This document shows positions 58,219-64,000 of a stretch of DNA of 64,000 nt, piece after piece (positions within the stretch are counted from its first letter, which is position 1; every line of letters starts with the position of its first letter). Source of the stretch: Chitinophagaceae bacterium. Its GTDB lineage: Bacteria > Bacteroidota > Bacteroidia > Chitinophagales > Chitinophagaceae. Made by a program: the position numbers and the translations under genes. The stretch covers positions 37,716 through 101,715 of the forward strand of contig CANLAE010000008.1 in NCBI GenBank assembly GCA_947488765.1, written 5' to 3'. The notes beneath the pieces are model-generated. The model was given only the letters and a program-made list of their open reading frames with translations. It was not told the origin of the DNA and searched no databases.

Positions 58219-58905
58219 ATGATAATAAAGATTAACCTGTATATATCATTGTATGAGATATTAAATACTGAGAGAAAAAATGAGATTCTAGGAGTTTTGA
58301 AAAGGAACGTTCAAAACCAAATTATTGATAAAATCGTAATCTTTAGTGAACCTAATGATAACATTTCATTTAATGATACCAAGATAAATAAAGTGCATAT
58401 TCAATCACGTCCTAGATTTTCTGATTTTATAGATGTCCTCGATCCAGAATGTATCAATATTATCGCTAATAATGATATTGAATTTCTAGAACCATCAAGG
58501 CTGAATTGGCTTAAATATATTACTTCTTCTGATTTTATTACACTTACAAGATATGAATCTAATGGTAAGTTATTTAGAGAAAACAGAGGTGATTCTCAGG
58601 ACACTTGGATTTTTAAAGGGAGACCTGATGTTTTAAAATACTGTGATTTCCCAATGGGCGTACCAGGATGCGATAATCGAATTGCTTACATATTTTATGC
58701 GATGGGGTATAGAGTTTTAAATCCATCTAAATCCATCAAAACGATTCACCGTCATAAATCACAATTTAGATTTTATACTGAAGAGGAGAGAATTCTAGGT
58801 CCTTACTTAAATGTAAAGCCTACAACTTTTTTACACACGTTATTTATCAAACTTGTGACATTACTCCTATCTAAAATTTACAAAATAGAGTTGTCAATTA
58901 ATTAA
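58219..58905 (+). CDS. Putative glycan-biosynthesis protein of unknown family
   Basis: The 228-aa protein has an N-terminal LYISLYEILNTERKNEILGVLKRNV and INIIANNDIEF (near 92; acidic DXE-like). TLTRYESNGKLFRENRGDSQDTWIFKG, FPMGVPGCDNRIAYIFYAMGY (near 155) and IKTIHRHKSQFRFY follow. The pattern resembles small GT-A-like proteins in capsule loci but I cannot name a family. The ATG lies inside the tail of the preceding gene relic. Confidence 0.65.
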   Translation: MIIKINLYISLYEILNTERKNEILGVLKRNVQNQIIDKIVIFSEPNDNISFNDTKINKVHIQSRPRFSDFIDVLDPECINIIANNDIEFLEPSRLNWLKYITSSDFITLTRYESNGKLFRENRGDSQDTWIFKGRPDVLKYCDFPMGVPGCDNRIAYIFYAMGYRVLNPSKSIKTIHRHKSQFRFYTEEERILGPYLNVKPTTFLHTLFIKLVTLLLSKIYKIELSIN

Positions 58906-58934
58906 TAATTTCTACAGTAATTAAGTCATATAAA

Positions 58935-59930
58935 GTGAAAATTGTAATAATTTCTAGGCCTAGTGATTGTTTTCCGAATATTATTTCTAAAGGCTTGAAG
59001 GAAATGATTCAAAAGCAAGGGTTTGAAGTGGAAATTTTACATGAAATTCCGTTTTTAATGAGGGCTCTTCCTTTAATTGAACAACCTATAAGATGGGAAG
59101 CAAATTTTGGATTTAGAATTCGTGAAAAGATAAAGTACTTTTTTCATGATTTTCTTTTAAAAAAAAAATTAGCAAATAAGGATGTAATTATTATTTCTGA
59201 ATGTTATGCAAATTTGTTTTGGAGAAATTACCTCTACATAGAGGTAATTAGAAATATAACCAATGCAAAGATTGTTAGTTATACGGATGGTCCACTTGAT
59301 TCTGCTCCGCTGCATAAGAAAAGATGGATAAATAATTATGACCGGGATGAAGGCTTTTTTGATTTCAATTTGTTTTTAACTGATAAAATTGAAAGAAAAG
59401 TTCCACTAAAAAAAAATCAGTACAAAATCGGGGTAAATCTGTGTATTTCTGACGAAATAATAAAAGTAGATAGTGATTTTAAGATACTTTTAGATTTTGA
59501 ACAAATAGGAGTTGAGTCAGAACGGACATTTCAAAAGATGTTTCTGTTAAGTCAAAATATTTTATTTACTCAATTATTAGGTCAATATACAAACGTTCAA
59601 ATTAGAAAAATATACTCAGAACATAATATTTTATTTCTTTCATTGCCTGAAACTTTTGGGCTATCGATTGGAGAAGCACTTTGTCTAGGTTGTAAAATTG
59701 CCATTCCAGATAGAAATTGGGTGATGTCGTGGGATATTTATGACGAATTACCCTATTTTTTCATTATTTACAATTCTGAAAATCTCTACGAAATTTTAGA
59801 AAAGGAAAAAAATGTATCTAAAGAAGAACGAATAAGAGTTATCAGAGATTTTAAGTCATTATACCCTGATTTCATTTTTGGGAATGATAAAAATCTAGAA
59901 ATTTTTTTACATCACCTATCAAAAAGTTAA
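58935..59930 (+). CDS. Glycosyltransferase, GT-B fold (GT4-like)
   Basis: The 331-aa protein starts at GTG 58935 (MKIVIISRPSDCFPN). The C-terminal half has LFLSLPETFGLSIGEALCLGCKIAIPD (near 235), the GT4-type E-x7-E nucleotide-sugar binding segment, and a final helical EERIRVIRDF. The N-terminal acceptor domain includes a basic stretch (HDFLLKKKLANKD). It belongs to the polysaccharide assembly operon; donor and acceptor are unknown. Confidence 0.78.
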   Translation: MKIVIISRPSDCFPNIISKGLKEMIQKQGFEVEILHEIPFLMRALPLIEQPIRWEANFGFRIREKIKYFFHDFLLKKKLANKDVIIISECYANLFWRNYLYIEVIRNITNAKIVSYTDGPLDSAPLHKKRWINNYDRDEGFFDFNLFLTDKIERKVPLKKNQYKIGVNLCISDEIIKVDSDFKILLDFEQIGVESERTFQKMFLLSQNILFTQLLGQYTNVQIRKIYSEHNILFLSLPETFGLSIGEALCLGCKIAIPDRNWVMSWDIYDELPYFFIIYNSENLYEILEKEKNVSKEERIRVIRDFKSLYPDFIFGNDKNLEIFLHHLSKS

Positions 59931-59999
59931 AAAAAATTATAGCTAGTGTTTAGGTAAATTTTTGTTGAAAACATTTTTTATTTAAAAAGGTATTAAATA

Positions 60000-61238
60000 A
60001 TGAATAAAAACCTTGTAAGAAATATTGGAATCATTATTCCTTATTCTTTTTTCCCTCCATTAGGTGGTGGAGCATTGCGTTGTTTCTATGTTGTAAAAGA
60101 ATTATCAAAATACCACAATCTGGTGTTATTTATTTCTGAACAGGAAAACATGCCTGAATTTGTAGATTGGATTGAATCTTTAAAAAATGTCAGGTATGTT
60201 ATAATATTGAATTCAAAAAATAAAACACGTACTCTTTTAAATAAAATCAAGGACAGATTGAGGTCAGGTATTCATACAAATCAATTTTTTCAACCTACCA
60301 ATCAGGTTTTTCTGGATGGGTTTGAATTGATAAGAAATGAAATAACTAATCAAAAATTTGATGCCTTTATTTGTGAAAATCTTGATACGCTGATAAGTTT
60401 TAATAAATTATTAAAAAAATACCAAATTCCAGTTGTTTATGAAGCACATAATGTAGATAGCGACTTATGGTTACAAATGCATTTGAAAACAGGAAATAAA
60501 CAATATCTTTCTAATAGTAAAACCGCACTAGTAACTGAAAAGAAATTAGGCAATATCACTGATCTTGTTGTAACTGTTACAAATAATGATAAAATCAGAT
60601 TGTCTAAATTAAACACCACTCGTTCTGTAAATATTGAAGTAGTTGAATCTGGGGTAGATACTGATTTAAAGATACCTGCACACCAAAAAAATGACGATAG
60701 GTTTAATATATTATTCTGCGGTAATTTGGAATACGAGCCTAACTATGAGGGATTAGTATGGTTTTACTACAGCGTACTTCCATTATTTAAAAAGTTTGGC
60801 ATTTTATTCAAAATAACAGTTATTGGTAAATTAACAAATTCTGATAGGTATAATTTTTTAAAAGATTCAAATGATATTAATTTTATTGGAACCGTAGAAT
60901 CAGTCAACAAATACTATCACGAAGCGGATGTGAGTATAGTTCCAATTTTAAGCGGCAGTGGTATTAGACTTAAAATTACTGAGTCGTTGAGCTTTGCAGT
61001 TCCGGTTGTTTCAACTACACTTGGTGCTGAAGGCATTAGAGAAAATAATGCAGTTTTATTGGCAGATACACCTGAAGAATTTGTTGATTCTTTGATTAGT
61101 TTGTATCAACTTGGTAAGATGAGAAGGGAATTAGGAAATGAAGGAAGAGAAATGATCTTGAAATACTATGATTGGAAATCATTGATGTCAAAGTTTAATA
61201 ATAATATTTTAAATATTATAAACACTAATACCAATTAA
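60000..61238 (+). CDS. Family 4 glycosyltransferase
   Basis: The 412-aa GT-B enzyme has an N-terminal domain with IIPYSFFPPLGGGALRCFYVVKEL (acceptor-side glycine-rich loop, near 15-30). The C-terminal GT4 domain has NILFCGNLEYEPNYEGLVWF (near 238), ADVSIVPILSGSGIRLKITESLSFAVPVVSTTLGAEGI (conserved E-x7-E, near 318) and a C-terminal helix crossing back. Length and motifs are complete. It is spaced 69 bp from the previous gene, with a gene-free AT-rich gap. Confidence 0.9.
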   Translation: MNKNLVRNIGIIIPYSFFPPLGGGALRCFYVVKELSKYHNLVLFISEQENMPEFVDWIESLKNVRYVIILNSKNKTRTLLNKIKDRLRSGIHTNQFFQPTNQVFLDGFELIRNEITNQKFDAFICENLDTLISFNKLLKKYQIPVVYEAHNVDSDLWLQMHLKTGNKQYLSNSKTALVTEKKLGNITDLVVTVTNNDKIRLSKLNTTRSVNIEVVESGVDTDLKIPAHQKNDDRFNILFCGNLEYEPNYEGLVWFYYSVLPLFKKFGILFKITVIGKLTNSDRYNFLKDSNDINFIGTVESVNKYYHEADVSIVPILSGSGIRLKITESLSFAVPVVSTTLGAEGIRENNAVLLADTPEEFVDSLISLYQLGKMRRELGNEGREMILKYYDWKSLMSKFNNNILNIINTNTN

Positions 61239-61268
61239 GGCACGTCAACATAGGCTTTAAAGTTTATT

Positions 61269-62132
61269 ATGTCAAAAAATTTACAAATGAATACACCTTT
61301 AATTAGTGTGTTAATGACAGCCTACAACCGTGAAAAGTATATAGCAGAAGCAATTGAAAGTGTTTTAGCATCTACTTATCAAAATTTTGAATTGATTATT
61401 GTAGATGATTGTTCAACTGATCAAACATTAGAGATTGCAAGAGGATATGAAAAACTAGACGCACGCATTCGGGTACATGTAAATGAAAAAAATCTTGGGG
61501 ACTATAAAAACAGAAATTTTGCAGTCAGTCTTTCAACATATGATTATTTTACATTTGTTGATTCCGACGATTTAATTTTTCCGCATACACTTGAGACTAT
61601 GGCTTCAGCAATTGAAGAGTTCCCATATCATGGCGCTTATATAATGACACGAAATCAAGACCCATACAATTCAAAATCATATTCACTATCGTCAATTGAA
61701 GCATTGCATGATCATTTTTTTGTAAGTGGGTTTTTAGAGACCGGACTTCTTGGCACTTTGTTTAACAAAGAAATATTTTATAAGCTAGGTGGTTTTTCGG
61801 AACGGCGAATGACTAGTGATATTGATTATTTTTTGAGAATTTCATTGAATGGTCCAATAGTAAGGTTACCAAGTAAACTAGGATTTTGGAGGTCACATAT
61901 CAATCAAGAATCGAGTCATGGGTTTGAGTATTATCTTTTAGATATGACTTTGATTTACAAGAATACAATTAATTCAAGTAATTTTCCACTAAAAAAATAT
62001 AGATTTAGAATACTAAGAAAAATGTATATTTCGAAATTAAAGTATGTTTTGTATAGGGTTTATAAAACAAAGAATATTCAGGATTTAAAGTATTTAATCA
62101 GAATTTTTACTGTGAATGAGTTTATTGTTTGA
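61269..62132 (+). CDS. Family 2 glycosyltransferase
   Basis: The 287-aa GT-A enzyme has PLISVLMTAYNREKYIAEAIESVLASTYQNFELIIVDDCSTDQT (recognisable in the pieces LMTAYNREKYIAEAIES and LIIVDDCSTDQT), the FVDSDD metal-binding motif (near 95) and FSERRMTSDIDYFLRIS (near 175; ED-like catalytic region). C-terminal basic helices probably contact the membrane. It overlaps the start of the acetyltransferase gene by 17 bp. Confidence 0.9.
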   Translation: MSKNLQMNTPLISVLMTAYNREKYIAEAIESVLASTYQNFELIIVDDCSTDQTLEIARGYEKLDARIRVHVNEKNLGDYKNRNFAVSLSTYDYFTFVDSDDLIFPHTLETMASAIEEFPYHGAYIMTRNQDPYNSKSYSLSSIEALHDHFFVSGFLETGLLGTLFNKEIFYKLGGFSERRMTSDIDYFLRISLNGPIVRLPSKLGFWRSHINQESSHGFEYYLLDMTLIYKNTINSSNFPLKKYRFRILRKMYISKLKYVLYRVYKTKNIQDLKYLIRIFTVNEFIV

Positions 62133-62778
62133 ACCATATCGTATTCGTAATAAAGCAGTAGCTATACTTGAAAAATTTTTAGGGATTTTTCCATTATATA
62201 GTTTTTTCAGAAAAACTAAAAGTGATGAATATCCAATCACGTTTAGTATTTGGTATAATCAAAAATTGCGCGGCATTAATGGTTCAGCATATTGGCCCGT
62301 TCATCCTTCAAGTTTGGTTAAGTTTCAACATAAAGTGAAAATTGGAAAACATTCTTATCCAGGCTATCAATCAGGGTGCTTTATCAACGGGTCCAATGGA
62401 ATAATAATTGGTGATTACACCTATTTTGGTACAAATGTAGGATTAATGAGTTCGAATCACGATGTACATGATTTGCGTAATCTCATTAGTACTTCACCAA
62501 TTCAAATAGGTAATTATAATTGGGTTGGTATGAATTCGGTGATATTACCTGGAGTTGATTTAGGGGATTTTACGATTGTTGGTGCTGGAAGTGTTGTAAC
62601 AAAATCTTTTAGCGAAGGTTACTGTATAATTGCTGGAAACCCAGCAAAAATTATCAGACATTTAGACCCTAAAGAATGTATGAAATATGAAAAAAACACA
62701 CAATGCATCGGTTATTTGAGCATTAGTGAATTTGAAATAAGGAAGGAACAAATTTTAAAGGATATTTGGAGCATATAA
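62116..62778 (+). CDS. Hexapeptide-repeat O-acetyltransferase (WcaF/CatB-like)
   Basis: The 220-aa protein is a left-handed beta-helix acyltransferase with IIIGDYTYFGTNVGLMSSNHDVHDL (catalytic His in SSNHDVHD, near 115). PIQIGNYNWVGMNSVILPGVDLGDFTIVGAGSVVTKSF and a terminal IIAGNPAKIIRHL complete the fold. Such enzymes acetylate sugar hydroxyls in surface glycans. It is in a tight operon, with a 17-bp overlap upstream and a 13-bp overlap downstream. Confidence 0.88.
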   Translation: MSLLFEPYRIRNKAVAILEKFLGIFPLYSFFRKTKSDEYPITFSIWYNQKLRGINGSAYWPVHPSSLVKFQHKVKIGKHSYPGYQSGCFINGSNGIIIGDYTYFGTNVGLMSSNHDVHDLRNLISTSPIQIGNYNWVGMNSVILPGVDLGDFTIVGAGSVVTKSFSEGYCIIAGNPAKIIRHLDPKECMKYEKNTQCIGYLSISEFEIRKEQILKDIWSI

Positions 62779-63764
62779 TAATCAAGGATCCCACGTTGAA
62801 GGGCAGAGAATACGGGACTCTTGCTTCGTTTCAAGAAGCAATTCAAAAAATTACGGCCGCTGATGAAATATTACTCCCGGAATTAGGATTTTGGGAAAAA
62901 TATTTTCTCCAAGTTTCAAAATGGAGATTTTTAAGAAAGTTCATTCGTAAAAGAAAAATAGTTCATAATACAGAAAAGATTGACGTACTCTGGTATATCT
63001 TAATGGGCCCCGAGAATTATAGACTTGATTTATTTAAAGGGTATGAAAATGTAGCTGTAAAAATCATTTACTTTTTTGATACTTTACCACACCAAATCTA
63101 TTTAATTAAAAAATTAAAAATTCATTCTTTATTTAATTATCAAATAACTTCATTTAATGATGCTGTTGTTTATTTAAATAAAATAACTAATTCAAATTGG
63201 TATTTCGTTCAGCAAGCATCTAGCATAGAATACATGTATGACAAAGATTTAATAAGCAAGGAGATTGCTTTTAGTTCTTTTGGGCGTTCAGATTCTAAAT
63301 TAAATAATGTTATTCAAAAATTTTGTGATAAGAATAATCTAATTTTTTATCGTACACATGAATTAGGAGGAAAAATACTGACTAATAATAAGGAGCTTTA
63401 TAAAAGTTATTGTTGGGCTCTTTCAAATTCAGTTTTTAATGTAAGTCTATCCGTTGAAACAACTAACAAGGAACGTGCTGCCTTTCTTTCTCCTATTACA
63501 TGTAGATGGTATGAATCAATTTTAGCCAAAAATATTGTTATTGGAAAAAAGCCTAAAAATCCATTTTTTAATCATTTATTCCCAGATAATTTTGTGCAAG
63601 AAATTGACATAAATGCTTCTGACGATATATTAGAAGATCAAATTTCTATACTTTGGAAGAATAGGCAAATTCTATTTAAAAATATTTATAATAGTAAAAA
63701 TATAAATTTTATTGATTACGATTGGTGTTCAAGAGTTGTTGAAATTTTAAATATCGTAGATTAA
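62766..63764 (+). CDS. Putative glycosyltransferase-like protein of unknown family
   Basis: The 332-aa protein starts at TTG 62766 inside the previous gene. The N-terminal part contains KIDVLWYILMGPENYRLDLFKGY and KIIYFFDTLPHQ. The C-terminal part has NVSLSVETTNKERAAFLSPITCRWYESILAKNIVIGKKPKNP, where SPITCRWYESILAKNIVIG resembles the donor-binding end of GT-B enzymes. I cannot name a family. Its place in the operon supports a role in glycan assembly. Confidence 0.65.
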   Translation: MEHIIIKDPTLKGREYGTLASFQEAIQKITAADEILLPELGFWEKYFLQVSKWRFLRKFIRKRKIVHNTEKIDVLWYILMGPENYRLDLFKGYENVAVKIIYFFDTLPHQIYLIKKLKIHSLFNYQITSFNDAVVYLNKITNSNWYFVQQASSIEYMYDKDLISKEIAFSSFGRSDSKLNNVIQKFCDKNNLIFYRTHELGGKILTNNKELYKSYCWALSNSVFNVSLSVETTNKERAAFLSPITCRWYESILAKNIVIGKKPKNPFFNHLFPDNFVQEIDINASDDILEDQISILWKNRQILFKNIYNSKNINFIDYDWCSRVVEILNIVD

Positions 63765-63767
63765 GTT

Positions 63768-64000
63768 ATGAAATTAAATTTAGGTTGTGGATCTGTTAGG
63801 CCAATGGGTTGGATTAATACTGATTCTTCATTAAATGCCAATATTCAAAGAATTCCATTCATTGCAAAAAAAATTACTAAATTATTTAATAAAGTCGATT
63901 ATGACTCTAATAATTTAGTTTATATGAATTTAAACAAAAAATGGGCTTTTAAAGATAACTCTGTTGATATTGTTTATGCGTCTCATTTATTTGAGCACTT
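63768..64000 (+). CDS. SAM-dependent methyltransferase, N-terminal part (runs off the window)
   Basis: The frame from ATG 63768 is open to the right edge. It begins MKLNLGCGSVRPMGWINTD, which is the SAM-binding motif I of class I methyltransferases in polysaccharide loci. WAFKDNSVDIVYASHLFEHL at the edge is the characteristic 'SxHxxEHL' block. It starts 3 bp after the previous stop codon. The C-terminal part is missing, so length and subtype are unknown. Confidence 0.82.
   Translation, partial: MKLNLGCGSVRPMGWINTDSSLNANIQRIPFIAKKITKLFNKVDYDSNNLVYMNLNKKWAFKDNSVDIVYASHLFEH

Overview
The window looks like a chromosomal segment of a low-GC member of the Bacteroidota, most likely family Chitinophagaceae. 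The indicators are a SusC/SusD pair with a DUF1735 lipoprotein, a ubiE-porT pair (PorT belongs to the type IX secretion system), ferredoxin-dependent 2-oxoacid oxidoreductase, a DUF6702/HupE/M1-peptidase cluster, many lipoboxes and a TANNTTTG-type promoter. The rank is inferred; no rRNA or tRNA gene was seen.

Layout. 1-8.8 kb: the start of a secreted TPR protein, queE-folD, then a susC-susD-DUF1735 outer-membrane uptake operon with no enzyme gene beside it. 8.8-22.8 kb: housekeeping genes (yifB, porT-ubiE, rsgA, gamma carbonic anhydrase, two PLP aminotransferases, AI-2E permease, photolyase, alanine dehydrogenase, tsaE, an OmpR-type regulator). 22.8-37.7 kb: envelope and redox genes (cytochrome c, BNR-repeat protein, esterase, SCO1-MORN-YHYH lipoprotein group, M1 peptidase-HupE-DUF6702, YjbR protein, korA, NodB deacetylase, flavin reductase). 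37.7-45.4 kb: umuD/umuC with a UmuD that lacks its catalytic residues, an amino-sugar salvage pair (AmgK-like kinase fused to a RapZ C-terminal domain, plus a MurU-like nucleotidyltransferase), an acetyltransferase gene broken by an 81-bp duplication, and a WlbA/WlbB-like pair. 45.4-64 kb: a surface-polysaccharide locus (wza, wzc, wzm, wzt, methyltransferases, glycosyltransferases, acetyltransferase). Its distal part is very AT-rich and contains at least three decayed genes.

The most unusual structure is at 49788-52513. A 2.7-kb island sits exactly between the stop codon of wzm and the start codon of wzt. It carries a four-helix-bundle (S23/IVP family) protein, a RhuM-family protein and an AlbA_2 DNA-binding protein, and it is bounded and punctuated by arrays of a CTCAAC/CCTTAA hexamer, with one array inverted. 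A second S23-family gene at 13741-14106 is also flanked by inverted arrays of a short repeat, of unrelated sequence (a 14-bp unit containing CTGTCATCT). The repeated association of an S23 protein with oppositely oriented short-unit arrays next to start codons is the best candidate here for an undescribed mobile or repeat-building system. That reading is an inference; genome-wide comparison would test it.

Several other dispersed repeat families occupy intergenic space: a GCGTTAGGG...AACGCC element with a variable hairpin core, a 120-130-bp ATCTGTG/CACGGAT element around the yjbR gene, and a GAACGTACAAG motif. Coordinates, frames and motifs were read by eye. Family names come from recognised motifs, not database searches.
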